From contig NZ_CP108006.1 in NCBI RefSeq assembly GCF_036127095.1, positions 3,410,001 through 3,474,000 of the forward strand: a DNA stretch of 64,000 nt. Reading direction: 5' to 3'. This document shows, one piece after another, positions 25,522 through 34,821 of the stretch. Every line of letters begins with the position of its first letter. The first letter of the stretch is position 1. A model generated the notes under the pieces. The model was given only the letters and a program-made list of their open reading frames with translations. It was not told where the DNA came from and did not search any database. The translations under genes were made by a program, and so were the position numbers. Source of the stretch: Streptomyces sp. NBC_00335 (lineage in GTDB: Bacteria > Actinomycetota > Actinomycetes > Streptomycetales > Streptomycetaceae).

Positions 25522-25956
25522 TCAGCCTTCGACCGTGACGCCCATCGAACGCGCGGTGCCGGCGATGATCTTCATCGCGGCGTCGACGTCGTTGGCGTTC
25601 AGGTCGGGCATCTTCAGCTCGGCGATCTCGCGGACCTGGGCGCCGGAAAGCTTGGCGACCTTGGTCTTGTGCGGCTCGCCGGAGCCCTTCTCGATGCCTG
25701 CGGCCTTCAGGATGAGGCGCGCGGCCGGCGGCGTCTTGGTGATGAAGGTGAAGGAGCGGTCGTCGTAGACCGTGATCTCCACCGGCACGACCATGCCACG
25801 CTGCGACTCGGTCGCGGCGTTGTAGGCCTTGCAGAACTCCATGATGTTGACGCCGTGCTGACCGAGCGCGGGGCCGACCGGCGGAGCCGGGTTGGCCGCA
25901 CCGGCCTTGATCTGGAGCTTGATAAGCCCCGTGATCTTCTTCTTCTTGGGAGGCAT
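25522..25956 (-). CDS. rplK: 50S ribosomal protein L11
   Basis: Part of the GTPase-associated centre and needed for RelA-dependent stringent response and thiostrepton binding. The 144-residue product begins [16 protein letters not shown] and contains [24 protein letters not shown]. Proline residues in PAPPVGP are the usual thiostrepton-sensitive form. First gene of the L11-L1 operon. Confidence 0.97.
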   Translation of the reverse strand: MPPKKKKITGLIKLQIKAGAANPAPPVGPALGQHGVNIMEFCKAYNAATESQRGMVVPVEITVYDDRSFTFITKTPPAARLILKAAGIEKGSGEPHKTKVAKLSGAQVREIAELKMPDLNANDVDAAMKIIAGTARSMGVTVEG

Positions 25957-26061
25957 TGCTCTCTCCGGGTCCTAGTGAGAGTTTTCGCCGCCAATCCGGT
26001 CATCCGGATGGAGGCATACCGCACCACGATAACGGGTATCGGTGCGAGGCTGAAAACCGAG

Positions 26062-26097
26062 CAGGTCAGACCGCCCGCAAGGGGGCAATCTGACCTG
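26062..26097 (-). terminator. Hairpin after nusG
   Basis: CAGGTCAGACCGCCC and GGGGCAATCTGACCTG form a long imperfect stem around GCAAG, 30 bases past the nusG stop; likely terminator separating secE-nusG from rplKA. Confidence 0.8.
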
Positions 26098-26126
26098 TCC
26101 GGAAGCGTGTGCCAGAAGGCTGTGGA

Positions 26127-27068
26127 TCAGTTCTTCTGGATCTGGTCGAAGCTGAGCTCGACCGGGGTCTCGCGGCCGAAGATCTCGACGAGACCCTTGA
26201 CCTTCTTCGAGTCCGGGTTGATCTCGTTGATGGTCGCCTGCAGCGTCGCGAACGGGCCGTCGGTGACGGTGACCGAGTCGCCGACCTCGAAGTCCAGGAC
26301 CTCGATGGCGCGCTTGACGGCGGGCGCCGGCAGACCGGCCTCTTCCGCTGCCAGCTTGGCGGCCTTCTCCTGCAGCTCCGGGGCGAGCATCTTGACGATC
26401 TCGTCCAGGGTCAGCGGGTACGGGTCGTACGCGTTGCCCACGAAGCCGGTGACACCAGGGGTGTTGCGGACGACGCCCCAGGACTCGTTCGTCAGATCCA
26501 TGCGGACGAGAACGTAACCGGGCAGCTTGTTCTGCCGGACGTTCTTGCGCTCGCCGTTCTTGATCTGGACGATCTCTTCCTCGGGCACCTCGGCCTGGTA
26601 GATGAAGTCCTCGACGTTGAGCGAGACGGCGCGCTGCTCCAGGTTGGCCTTCACGCGCTTCTCGTAGCCGGCGTACGTGTGGATGACGTACCACTCGCCG
26701 GGCAGGAGGCGCAGTTCTTCGCGCAGGGCCTGGATGGGGTCGACGGGCTCGGCGGGCTCGACCTCGGCGGCCTCTTCGGCCTCCGCGTCGTCGGCCTCGG
26801 CCTCGACGGCGTCGTCCTCGTCGGCGTCCTCGGAGTCGTCGGCCTCTTCGGCGTCGTCCTCGTCGGAGTCGTCAGCGCCCTCGAAGTCAGCCTCGGCGTC
26901 GACCTCTTCCTCGACGTGCAGCGCGGCCTCTTCGGCGGCGACACCCGCCTCGGCGTCGGCGAGCTCGGCCTCGTCAGGGTCCACAGCGTCTGCAGCCTCG
27001 ACGATGTCGAGCTCGTCCTCGACGGACTCGACGGAGTCGGGGCTCACGTTCAGGTTCGGGTCAGACAC
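26127..27068 (-). CDS. nusG: Transcription elongation/antitermination factor NusG with long acidic N-terminus
   Basis: NusG binds RNA polymerase and, through its KOW domain, Rho or S10. The 313-residue product has an extremely acidic region (residues about 1-110, long runs of D, E and A), then the NGN domain ([20 protein letters not shown]) and the C-terminal KOW domain ([15 protein letters not shown]). The acidic extension is known in streptomycetes, but not in E. coli NusG (about 180 residues). GTG 27068 has AGGAAGAAG upstream. Lies 84 bases after secE. Confidence 0.95.
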   Translation of the reverse strand: MSDPNLNVSPDSVESVEDELDIVEAADAVDPDEAELADAEAGVAAEEAALHVEEEVDAEADFEGADDSDEDDAEEADDSEDADEDDAVEAEADDAEAEEAAEVEPAEPVDPIQALREELRLLPGEWYVIHTYAGYEKRVKANLEQRAVSLNVEDFIYQAEVPEEEIVQIKNGERKNVRQNKLPGYVLVRMDLTNESWGVVRNTPGVTGFVGNAYDPYPLTLDEIVKMLAPELQEKAAKLAAEEAGLPAPAVKRAIEVLDFEVGDSVTVTDGPFATLQATINEINPDSKKVKGLVEIFGRETPVELSFDQIQKN

Positions 27069-27152
27069 GGTGGCTGCTTCTTCCTGGATACAAAAGGTGG
27101 TCGAACATGCGAAAACGGGCGGCACCCATCAAGGCGCCGCCCTCCGCGGGGA

Positions 27153-27434
27153 TCAGCCGAAGACGAACTTGATGGCTTCCTGGAACCCATAGTCAATCAC
27201 GGTCACCAGACCGATCATGATGACGACGAAGACAATCACCACAGAGGTGTACGTCGTCAGCTGGTTGCGAGTGGGCCAAACAACCTTGCGGAGTTCCGCG
27301 ACGATCTGGCGGTAGAACAGCGCGAGACGACCCAGAGGGCCCTTCTTGCCGCGCTTGCCGCCCTTGCGGGCCTTCTTCTCGCGAGTGTCATCCTCGGCGT
27401 CAGGCATGTCGATGGAGCCCAGGGCGTCCGTCAC
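27153..27434 (-). CDS. secE: Preprotein translocase subunit SecE
   Basis: Small essential subunit of the SecYEG channel. The 93-residue product begins GTG (TDALGSIDMPDAED), has a basic stretch with KGGKRGKKGP, the conserved amphipathic RQIVAELRKVVWPTRNQL and one C-terminal membrane helix (SVVIVFVVIMIGLVTVIDYGF). GTG 27434 has AGGTGAG upstream. It sits between tRNA-Trp and nusG, the usual actinobacterial order. Confidence 0.95.
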   Translation of the reverse strand: MTDALGSIDMPDAEDDTREKKARKGGKRGKKGPLGRLALFYRQIVAELRKVVWPTRNQLTTYTSVVIVFVVIMIGLVTVIDYGFQEAIKFVFG

Positions 27435-27541
27435 GTCTCTCACCTGAATCCGGGTCGTGGCCGTAGCCGCGCCCGGTTGCGCCGCACGGCACTGCATCTA
27501 AGTACGTACCTGCGCACACACTTCCGAGAAGGAGTGTGGAG

Positions 27542-27614
27542 CAGGGCCGGAGGGACTCGAACCCCCAACCGCTGGTTTTGGAGACCAGTGCTCTACCAAT
27601 TGAGCTACGACCCT
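27542..27614 (-). tRNA. tRNA-Trp (CCA anticodon)
   Basis: A complete cloverleaf can be drawn: acceptor AGGGTCG with CGGCCCT, a D arm, anticodon stem CTGGT/ACCAG with loop CTCCAAA giving CCA, and a T arm with GTTCGAG. The 3' CCA is not encoded. Located upstream of secE on the same strand. Confidence 0.97.
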
Positions 27615-27805
27615 TTGCGTCCCTCAACCTACCGCATCCAGGCGAGTGCACGGTGTGCTCACGCTCTGCAGCAGTCGACGAGGGCCAACGACGGTTGAGT
27701 GTACGTGGTCCGGGCCCTGACGTCGAACAGCACCGTCCGGAGAGCGTCCGTCCGGTAACTGAAACGGAGTGCGGCGCTCGTTTCGCGTCTGGGACGATTG
27801 GCCGC

Positions 27806-29032
27806 ATGACCTCTGAAACGCCTTCCGCCGAGCGCCGCGTATCCGCCCGTATCGGTGCCATCTCCGAGTCCGCCACCCTCGCCGTCGACGCCAAGGCCAA
27901 GGCCCTCAAGGCCGCCGGGCGTCCGGTGATCGGTTTCGGAGCGGGTGAGCCCGACTTCCCGACCCCGGACTACATCGTCGACGCCGCGGTCGAGGCCTGC
28001 CGCAACCCCAAGTACCACCGCTACACCCCGGCCGGCGGTCTGCCCGAGCTGAAGGCCGCCATCGCCGCCAAGACGCTGCGCGACTCCGGCTACGAGGTCG
28101 ACGCCTCCCAGGTCCTGGTGACCAACGGCGGCAAGCAGGCGATCTACGAGGCGTTCGCGGCCATCCTGGACCCGGGTGACGAGGTCATCGTCCCGGCCCC
28201 GTACTGGACCACGTACCCGGAGTCGATCCGTCTCGCCGGCGGTGTCCCGGTCGAGGTCGTCGCCGACGAGACCACCGGTTACCGGGTCTCCGTCGAGCAG
28301 CTCGAAGCGGCGCGCACCGAGCGCACGAAGGTCGTCCTCTTCGTCTCCCCGTCGAACCCGACCGGCGCCGTCTACACCGAGGCCGACGCCGAGGCGATCG
28401 GCCGCTGGGCCGTCGAGAAGGGCCTGTGGGTCCTGACCGACGAGATCTACGAGCACCTGGTCTACGGCGACGCGAAGTTCGTCTCCCTCCCGGCGATCGT
28501 TCCCGAGCTGGCCGACAAGTGCATCATCGTCAACGGCGTCGCCAAGACGTACGCCATGACGGGCTGGCGCGTGGGCTGGGTCATCGGCCCGAAGGACGTG
28601 GTCAAGGCCGCGACCAACCTCCAGTCGCACGCCACCTCCAACGTCTCCAACGTGGCCCAGGTCGCGGCGCTGGCCGCCGTCTCCGGCAACCTGGACGCCG
28701 TCCACGAAATGCGGACGGCCTTCGACCGCCGCCGTCAGACGATGGTGCGGATGCTGAACGAGATCGACGGCGTCTTCTGCCCGACCCCCGAGGGTGCGTT
28801 CTACGTCTACCCCGCGGTCAAGGACGTCCTCGGCAAGGAGATCCGCGGCAAGCGCCCGCAGACCTCCGTCGAGCTCGCCGCGCTGATCCTGGACGAGGCC
28901 GAGGTCGCGGTCGTCCCGGGCGAGGCCTTCGGCACCCCCGGCTACCTCCGCCTCTCCTACGCCCTGGGCGACGAGGACCTGGTCGAGGGCGTCTCCCGCA
29001 TCCAGAAGCTCCTCGCGGAGGCGAAGGCCTAG
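27806..29032 (+). CDS. aspC: Aspartate aminotransferase (PLP-dependent, class I)
   Basis: Catalyses reversible amino-group transfer between aspartate and 2-oxoglutarate. The 408-residue product has [11 protein letters not shown], the YTPAGG loop, [33 protein letters not shown] and [16 protein letters not shown], in which Lys forms the Schiff base with PLP. The frame is open upstream through the tRNA gene, but homology starts at ATG 27806. Ends at a strong terminator. Confidence 0.95.
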   Translation: MTSETPSAERRVSARIGAISESATLAVDAKAKALKAAGRPVIGFGAGEPDFPTPDYIVDAAVEACRNPKYHRYTPAGGLPELKAAIAAKTLRDSGYEVDASQVLVTNGGKQAIYEAFAAILDPGDEVIVPAPYWTTYPESIRLAGGVPVEVVADETTGYRVSVEQLEAARTERTKVVLFVSPSNPTGAVYTEADAEAIGRWAVEKGLWVLTDEIYEHLVYGDAKFVSLPAIVPELADKCIIVNGVAKTYAMTGWRVGWVIGPKDVVKAATNLQSHATSNVSNVAQVAALAAVSGNLDAVHEMRTAFDRRRQTMVRMLNEIDGVFCPTPEGAFYVYPAVKDVLGKEIRGKRPQTSVELAALILDEAEVAVVPGEAFGTPGYLRLSYALGDEDLVEGVSRIQKLLAEAKA

Positions 29033-29052
29033 GCCTGGCGCGCCCCGCAGCC

Positions 29053-29098
29053 ACGCCTGAGCGGCGGTTCCCTCTCCGGGGAGCCGCCGCTCAGGCGT
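29053..29098 (+). terminator. Terminator after aspC
   Basis: Perfect 15-base stem ACGCCTGAGCGGCGG / CCGCCGCTCAGGCGT (29053-29067 with 29084-29098), 21 bases after the stop. Confidence 0.85.
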
Positions 29099-29127
29099 TC
29101 CCGGGAGCGCTGCCGCTCCACCCCGGT

Positions 29128-29176
29128 CCGCTGCGCGGGGCCTTCCGGGCGGCGCCCGGAAGGCCCCGCGCAGCGG
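29128..29176. repeat. Second long inverted repeat between aspC and the deaminase gene
   Basis: Arms 29128-29150 and 29154-29176 are a perfect 23-base inverted repeat with a three-base loop. It could be a second terminator, or an unrelated cruciform-forming element. Confidence 0.75.
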
Positions 29177-29263
29177 CCCCCGATCCCCGCTCATGCGTTC
29201 GCGCAAGCCCCCGATCGGTAAAACCCCCTCCCGCCGGGGGCGGCAGTGCGGCAGGATCAACAA

Positions 29264-30283
29264 ATGGAGCACGCACGCGATCTCACGCTTCTGCCGAAGG
29301 CCCACCTCCACCTGCACTTCACCGGCTCGATGCGACCGTCGACCCTGCTGGAGCTCGCCGACAAGTACGGCGTCCGGCTCCCGGACGCCCTGACCTCCGC
29401 CGAGCCACCCAAGCTCCGCGCCACCGACGAACGCGGCTGGTTCCGCTTCCAGCGGCTCTACGACGCCGCCCGCTCCTGCCTGCGCGAGCCCGACGACATC
29501 CGCCGCCTGGTCCGCGAGGCCGCGGAGGAGGACGTACGGGACGGCAGCGGCTGGCTGGAGATCCAGGTGGATCCCACCTCCTACGCCCCCCTCCTCGGCG
29601 GGATGATCCCGGCCGTCGAGATCATCCTCGACGCCGTGGACGCCGCCTCCCGCGAGACCGGCCTCGGCATGCGCGTCGTCATCGCCGCCAACCGCATGAA
29701 GCACCCCCTCGACGCCCGCACCCTGGCCCGGCTCGCCGTCCGCTACGCCGACCGCGGCATCGTCGGGTTCGGGCTCTCCAACGACGAGCGCCGCGGCATG
29801 GCCCGCGACTTCGACCGGGCCTTCGCCATCGCCCGCGAGGGCGGACTGCTCGCGGCCCCGCACGGCGGCGAGCTCACCGGCCCGTCCTCCGTCCGCGACT
29901 GCCTCGACGATCTGCACGCCGCCCGCATCGGGCACGGCGTACGGGCCGCCGAGGATCCGCGCCTGCTCAAGCGGCTCGCCGACCGGCAGATCACCTGTGA
30001 GGTCTGTCCGGCGTCCAACGTCGCCCTCGGGGTGTACGAGCGCCACGAGGACGTCCCGCTGCGCACCCTCTTCGAGGCCGGGGTCCCGATGGCCCTGGGG
30101 GCGGACGATCCGCTGCTCTTCGGGTCCCGGCTCGCGGCCCAGTACGAGATCGCCCGCCAGTACCACGCCTTCACGGACACGGAGCTCGCCGAGCTGGCCC
30201 GCCAGTCGGTGCGCGGCAGCGCGGCGCCCGCCGGCGTACAGGAGAAGCTGCTGGCCGGGATCGACCACTGGATCACCTCGTAG
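29264..30283 (+). CDS. Adenosine deaminase family protein
   Basis: Member of the zinc-dependent adenosine/AMP deaminase superfamily, likely converting adenosine to inosine. The 339-residue product has LPKAHLHLHFTGS (zinc HxH, residues about 14-18), PHGGE with the proton-shuttling Glu, IGHGVR, CPASNVALG and GADDPLLF with the Asp pair. The start is ATG 29264; a GTG at 29246 would add six residues. Several adenosine-deaminase-like subfamilies use other substrates, so a narrower name is not given. Confidence 0.87.
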   Translation: MEHARDLTLLPKAHLHLHFTGSMRPSTLLELADKYGVRLPDALTSAEPPKLRATDERGWFRFQRLYDAARSCLREPDDIRRLVREAAEEDVRDGSGWLEIQVDPTSYAPLLGGMIPAVEIILDAVDAASRETGLGMRVVIAANRMKHPLDARTLARLAVRYADRGIVGFGLSNDERRGMARDFDRAFAIAREGGLLAAPHGGELTGPSSVRDCLDDLHAARIGHGVRAAEDPRLLKRLADRQITCEVCPASNVALGVYERHEDVPLRTLFEAGVPMALGADDPLLFGSRLAAQYEIARQYHAFTDTELAELARQSVRGSAAPAGVQEKLLAGIDHWITS

Positions 30284-30295
30284 GGGCGGCCCGCG

Positions 30296-30712
30296 TCAGC
30301 GCGTGAGCCGCAGGTCGCCCTCGTGGCAGTCGGCGCGCACCCGCGCGCCGTCCGGGAAGCCGATCTCCAGGTGGGTGCGCCCCTGTGCGGGCAGCGCGAA
30401 CTCGGCGACCGATTCCACGGTCTCGCCGAGGTGGCGCAGGAAGGGGTGGTCTCCGAGGTCCTCGCCGACCTCGATGCGGCCCCACTCCCCCATGTCGTAG
30501 GGCTCGTGCGGGGCCTCGGATTCCACGATGAGGCAGGCGTCGGACCCGGTGGTGATCCGGGTGGACTCCCCGTCGCTGTCGAAGAGCCAGACGTCGAGGG
30601 GAGCCTCGGAGCGTTCGCCGTCGCTGATGTGCCAGGACGCGACGACCTTGTCGATCGTGCGTCCCACCAGCCGGGTGGGGTCCGTACCGGCCCCGTGCAG
30701 GGGACAGAGCAT
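30296..30712 (-). CDS. Hypothetical protein (138 aa)
   Basis: The family is not recognised. The product starts MLCPLHGAGTDPTRLVG and is acidic, without membrane segments. It has a regular beta-rich pattern (VWLFDSDGESTRITTGSDACLIVESEAP) and a C-terminal strand-rich end (LEIGFPDGARVRADCHEGDLRL). It starts 17 bases after the murB stop on the same strand, so it is probably cotranscribed with murB; AGGAG overlaps the murB stop. Confidence 0.7.
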   Translation of the reverse strand: MLCPLHGAGTDPTRLVGRTIDKVVASWHISDGERSEAPLDVWLFDSDGESTRITTGSDACLIVESEAPHEPYDMGEWGRIEVGEDLGDHPFLRHLGETVESVAEFALPAQGRTHLEIGFPDGARVRADCHEGDLRLTR

Positions 30713-30729
30713 GGGCGGGCCGGGACTCC

Positions 30730-31785
30730 TCAGATGCTGACGCCGACCGTCACCGGCTCGTTGACCAGAGTGACGCCGAAGGCCGCGTGGACGCCCGCGA
30801 CGACCTCGCGGGCCAGGTCGAGGAGGTCTTCGGTGGTGGCCTCGCCGCGGTTGGTGAGGGCGAGGGTGTGCTTGGTGGAGATGCGGGCGGGGCCCTCGCC
30901 GTAGCCCTTGGTGAAGCCGGCCTTGTCGATCAGCCAGGCCGCGCTGGTCTTCGTACGGCCCTCTCCGGCCGGGTACGCGGGCGGGGCGGTCTCGGGGCCG
31001 AGCCGCTCCTGGGCGCGGGCGAGGAAGGCGGCGTACGCCTCGTCGCCGAGGATCGGGTTGTGGAAGAAGGAGCCGGCCGACCAGGTGTCGTGGTCGGCGG
31101 GGTCGAGGACCATGCCCTTGCCGGCGCGCAGCCGCAGGACGGTCTCGCGCGCCTGCGCCGCGGGCACCCGGTCGCCGGCCTCGACGCCGAGGGCGCGGGC
31201 CGTCTCGGGGTACTTGACCGGCGCGGACAGGCCGCCCGCGTCCTCCAGTGCGAAGCGGACGCGCAGGACGACGTACCGGTCGGGCCGGTGCTTGAAGAGG
31301 CTGTCGCGGTACGAGAACGCGCAGTCGGCGGCCGAGAGCGTGACCGTTTCTCCGCGCGTGCGGTCGTAGGCGACGACCTCGGTGATCGTGTCGCAGACCT
31401 CCTGGCCGTACGCCCCGACGTTCTGGATCGGGGTGGCGCCGGCCGAGCCGGGGATCCCGGCGAGGCATTCGATGCCCGCGAGCCCGGCGTCGACGACGCG
31501 GGCGACGGCCTCGCTCCAGTTCTCGCCGGCGGCGAGCTCCAGCCGGGTCCCGTCGAGCGCGAACCCGGTGGTCGCGATCCGCAGGGCGGTGCCGTCGAAA
31601 CCCTGGTCGCCGATGACCAGGTTGCTGCCGCCGCCGATGACCAGGAGCGGGGTGCCGCTCTCGTCCGCGGCGCGCACGGTGGCGACGACCTCGGCGTCGG
31701 TGGTCGCGGTGACCAGCCGGGCGGCGGGGCCGCCGAGCCGGAAGGTGGTCAGCGGGGCGAGGGGGGCGTCGTGGAGTTCCTGCAC
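30730..31785 (-). CDS. murB: UDP-N-acetylmuramate dehydrogenase
   Basis: FAD enzyme that reduces UDP-GlcNAc-enolpyruvate to UDP-MurNAc in peptidoglycan synthesis. The 351-residue product has the FAD-binding IGGGSNLVIGDQGF, GIPGSAGATPIQNVGAYGQE, the YRDSLFK block, SAGSFFHNP with the active-site Ser, and AAWLIDKAGFTKGY. It begins at GTG 31785 (QELHDAPLAPLTTF). There is no ribosome binding site, and TACTCT ends seven bases upstream, which suggests a leaderless transcript. Confidence 0.95.
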   Translation of the reverse strand: MQELHDAPLAPLTTFRLGGPAARLVTATTDAEVVATVRAADESGTPLLVIGGGSNLVIGDQGFDGTALRIATTGFALDGTRLELAAGENWSEAVARVVDAGLAGIECLAGIPGSAGATPIQNVGAYGQEVCDTITEVVAYDRTRGETVTLSAADCAFSYRDSLFKHRPDRYVVLRVRFALEDAGGLSAPVKYPETARALGVEAGDRVPAAQARETVLRLRAGKGMVLDPADHDTWSAGSFFHNPILGDEAYAAFLARAQERLGPETAPPAYPAGEGRTKTSAAWLIDKAGFTKGYGEGPARISTKHTLALTNRGEATTEDLLDLAREVVAGVHAAFGVTLVNEPVTVGVSI

Positions 31786-31915
31786 GTGGACAAGAGTACG
31801 GTCCGCGTCCCCCCGAGCGGGCGGGGCCACGGACCGTGCGCGTACCGCAGGGCCGTACGGGGGCCGGGCGGCCCGCCTCAGCCGCGCTCCGGCTCCTGCT
31901 CCGGCTCCTTCGTCT

Positions 31916-32314
31916 TCACTGCTTCCGTGCTTGCTCGGCGAGGCGGCGCTCCGCCTCGGCCCAGCCGATGGGGAGCTCGCCCGCCGGGACGGTCCAGAAG
32001 ACGAACCCGGCCTCCTTCGTATAGGCGGCGGCCGCCCGGGAGCTGGACCGGTGCGGTTCGCTGCCCGCGAAGCGGTAGAGCGCGTCCCGGTCCTCCCAGG
32101 CGGACAGGGTCAGGAAGGTGCGGCGCAGGACCCGGGCCCGCAGGGCGACCCCGTGGGCTCCGGGGGCCTTGCGCATCTGGAGGACGATGCCGGGCGACTT
32201 GAGGAAGAACCTCAGTGCTCCGGTCAGGCTCGTCGTCTCGAAGCGGGAGGCCATGACGTAGACCTCGGCGCCGGCGGCGGGCCGGGTGGGCGTGGACCAG
32301 GGGATGTCGGGCAT
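31916..32314 (-). CDS. Small protein, possibly of the dimeric alpha/beta-barrel (DUF3291/monooxygenase-like) fold
   Basis: The 132-residue product starts MPDIPWSTPTRPAAGAEVYV and includes VMASRFETTSLTGALRFFLK, then RRTFLTLSAWEDRDALYRFA, typical of ABM-like proteins in which a Trp follows a central strand. The exact family is uncertain. AGAGGAAGGG precedes ATG 32314. Lies just upstream of an MFS exporter of the same direction, with about 110 bases between. Confidence 0.6.
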   Translation of the reverse strand: MPDIPWSTPTRPAAGAEVYVMASRFETTSLTGALRFFLKSPGIVLQMRKAPGAHGVALRARVLRRTFLTLSAWEDRDALYRFAGSEPHRSSSRAAAAYTKEAGFVFWTVPAGELPIGWAEAERRLAEQARKQ

Positions 32315-32422
32315 GACGGGCCCTTCCTCTCGCGGACGTGTCGTACGGACCTTCGTGCGCGTCGGCGGCTGCGGTCCCCCCGCCGGCCGCCGCGCGGGCA
32401 CCGGCCGGCGAGCGGGACCCGC

Positions 32423-33910
32423 TCAGACGGCCACCTTCTCGGGAGCGCGCCCGCCGGCCGGGGCCGCACCCCGGTCGTCCGCCGGCAGGTCCTCAGTCGG
32501 CAGGTCCTCCATCGACAGGGCGGCCCGGGCCTTTTCCTCGGCCCGGCCGGGGAGCAGGAGCGCCAGGACGGCCGCCACGGCGACGGCCGCGCCGCCGATC
32601 CAGAGGGCGGGGACGGTGCCGTCGGTGAAGGACTGCCCGGACTGGTAGCCGCCCTGGGCGGAGAAGACGGAGGCGAGGACGGCGACGCCGAGGGCTCCGC
32701 CGACTTCGCGCAGGGCGCTGTTGGCGCCGGCGGCCTTGCCCTGGTCGGCTCGGGCGACGGTGGACATGAGGGCGTTGGAGGCGGGGGCGAAGAACAGGCC
32801 CATGCCGATGCCGCTGATGATCAGCGCCGGGAGCTGGGCGGCGTAGGAGACTTCGGTGCCCAGGATCACGGCGAACCAGCCGAGACCGATGGCCTGGAGC
32901 GCCAGCCCGGCGACCACGACGGGCCGGCTGCCGATGCGGTCGGAGAGGATCCCGGAGATCGGGGCGGCGATCATGGGCATGGCGGTCCAGGGGAGCATCC
33001 GCAGCCCGGCTTCGGTGGGCGAGTAGCCGAGGACGCCCTGGAGGAACTGGCTCAGCAGGAAGATCGAGCCGAACATCCCGACGAACATCAGCAGGCTCGC
33101 CATGTTGATGCCGAAGAAGCCCCGGTCGCGGAAGAGCCGCATGGGCAGCACCGGGTTGGCGCTGCGGAAGCCGTGGACGACGAACGCGCCCACGAGCGCG
33201 GCCCCCACCAGCAGCGGGGTGAGCACGGAGGGGCTGGTCCAGCCGTCCGCGTTGGCGTTGACCAGCCCGTAGACGATGCCGAAGAGCCCGCCGCTGATGA
33301 GCAGGGTGCCCGGGACGTCGAGTTTGGCCTGCGGGGCGGTGGACTCGCCGAGCCGCATCCGGGAGAGCGGAATGAGCGCCAGTCCGACCGGGACGTTCAG
33401 CCAGAAGATCCACTGCCAGGAGATGTGCTCGGTGAGGCTGCCGCCGATGAGCGGCCCGCTCGCCACGGCGAGGCCGGTGAGGGCGCCGTAGATGCCGAGG
33501 GCCATTCCGCGCCGGGCGGCGGGGACGGCGACGGTCAGCAGCGTGAGCGAGAGCGGCATCATGATCGCCGCGCCGACTCCCTGGACGGCCCGGGCGGCGA
33601 TGAGCTCGTTGATACCGGGCGACAGGGCCGCGGCGGCGGACGCGGCGGTGAACACGGCCGTGCCGGCGATGAAGAGCCGCCGGCGGCCGAACCGGTCACC
33701 GAGGGCCGCGCCGAACATGAGCAGGACGGCGAAGGTGAGCGTGTACGCGTTCACCGTCCACTCCAGGTCCTCCAGCTTCCCGCCGAGGTCCTCGCGGATG
33801 GACGGGAGCGCGGTGGTGACGACGAGGTTGTCGAGCGCGGCCATGAAGCTGGCGGCCCCGGTGATGACGAGGGCCCAGACCGCGGGCGCACGAAGCTTGG
33901 TGTCTTGCAC
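32423..33910 (-). CDS. MFS drug:proton antiporter (DHA2/EmrB type)
   Basis: Proton-driven export of drug-like compounds is likely. The 495-residue product has about 14 hydrophobic segments, the motif A GDRFGRRRL after the second segment, an early Asp-containing AALDNLVVTTALPSI (motif D1) and a motif-C-like GPLIGGSL. GTG 33910 has GGGGGAAAC upstream. It follows a TetR gene, and a candidate operator (33925-33944) lies right before it. Confidence 0.9.
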   Translation of the reverse strand: MQDTKLRAPAVWALVITGAASFMAALDNLVVTTALPSIREDLGGKLEDLEWTVNAYTLTFAVLLMFGAALGDRFGRRRLFIAGTAVFTAASAAAALSPGINELIAARAVQGVGAAIMMPLSLTLLTVAVPAARRGMALGIYGALTGLAVASGPLIGGSLTEHISWQWIFWLNVPVGLALIPLSRMRLGESTAPQAKLDVPGTLLISGGLFGIVYGLVNANADGWTSPSVLTPLLVGAALVGAFVVHGFRSANPVLPMRLFRDRGFFGINMASLLMFVGMFGSIFLLSQFLQGVLGYSPTEAGLRMLPWTAMPMIAAPISGILSDRIGSRPVVVAGLALQAIGLGWFAVILGTEVSYAAQLPALIISGIGMGLFFAPASNALMSTVARADQGKAAGANSALREVGGALGVAVLASVFSAQGGYQSGQSFTDGTVPALWIGGAAVAVAAVLALLLPGRAEEKARAALSMEDLPTEDLPADDRGAAPAGGRAPEKVAV

Positions 33911-33924
33911 GTTTCCCCCAAAAC

Positions 33925-33944
33925 TAGTTATTGATCACTAACTT
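33925..33944. promoter_or_regulatory. Candidate TetR operator before the MFS gene
   Basis: AGTTA ... TAACT imperfect palindrome with TGATCAC at the centre; shares AGTTAGTG-type half sites with the site before the TetR gene. Confidence 0.55.
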
Positions 33945-34061
33945 CAACGGACAGAACCGAGCCCCGCGCGCGGCCGGCGAACAGACGGCGCCGAGGAGGA
34001 GCGAGGCGGACTGGGCAGAGGGGCCGCCGGAGAGGGCTGGACGGGAGGGACGTACTCGCCC

Positions 34062-34616
34062 CTACTCGGGCCGGACGCCCGGGTAACAGCCGTCCCAGAC
34101 CCGGTGCCCGGGCGGGAACCCCATGGCGGACAGGGTGTTGATCAGCATTCCGTACGCGAGGAAGCTGGTCGTCTCCTTCACGTCCGCCCCCAGCGGCACG
34201 TGCAGGGTGTCCCACAACTCCATCCAGGCGGCCCGCACCATCTCGCCGAACTCGGGCTCCCCGGCAGCCTCGGCGGCGGCGACGGTCACGTACGTCTGGA
34301 GCTGCATCTGCAGCTTCTCGGGCTGCTCGGCGATCAGCTTCATGTAGGCCACGCTCATCGCCTCGACCGCATCCTCGCCGTGGAGACCCTTGGCGGCTTC
34401 CTCGAAGACGCGCCGGATGTCCTCCATGCAGCGGGCGGCGGCGGCCAGGAAGATGGCCTGCTTGTTCGGGAAGAGCCGGAACAGGTACGGCTGAGACACC
34501 CCGACGCGCTTGGCGATCGCCTCGGTGGAGGTCCCGTAGTACCCGCCCCGCGCGAACTCGCCCATCGCCGCCAGGATGACGCTCTCGCGTCGCTCTTCCG
34601 CACTCATCCTTGCCAT
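34062..34616 (-). CDS. TetR family transcriptional regulator
   Basis: Likely ligand-responsive repressor of the exporter next to it. The 184-residue product has an N-terminal HTH (residues about 10-55: ILAAMGEFARGGYYGTSTEA, VGVSQPYLFRLFPNKQAIF) and a helical C-terminal ligand domain. ATG 34616 is seven bases from a perfect 9-base dyad (34623-34646), suggesting autoregulation. Ligand unknown. Confidence 0.92.
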   Translation of the reverse strand: MARMSAEERRESVILAAMGEFARGGYYGTSTEAIAKRVGVSQPYLFRLFPNKQAIFLAAAARCMEDIRRVFEEAAKGLHGEDAVEAMSVAYMKLIAEQPEKLQMQLQTYVTVAAAEAAGEPEFGEMVRAAWMELWDTLHVPLGADVKETTSFLAYGMLINTLSAMGFPPGHRVWDGCYPGVRPE

Positions 34617-34622
34617 GCTTCG

Positions 34623-34646
34623 AAGTTAGTGCTCAATCACTAACTT
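34623..34646. promoter_or_regulatory. Candidate TetR operator before the regulator gene
   Basis: AAGTTAGTG and CACTAACTT, a perfect 9-base inverted repeat with a six-base spacer, seven bases upstream of the TetR start codon. Confidence 0.65.
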
Positions 34647-34821
34647 GGCAAGCCGTATCGGCGGGTGAGCACCAAAAAGGCCCTGACCTGCGAGTTCCCT
34701 CGCCGGCCAGAGCCTTGTCGGTAACACCTGAAGCAAATGGGGCCCGAGGGGCCTCCAGGAGGCCACCGGGAGGCGCACAGGGGTCCCAGGAGGCCCACAG
34801 GGGCAGGCCTCAGGGGGCTGC

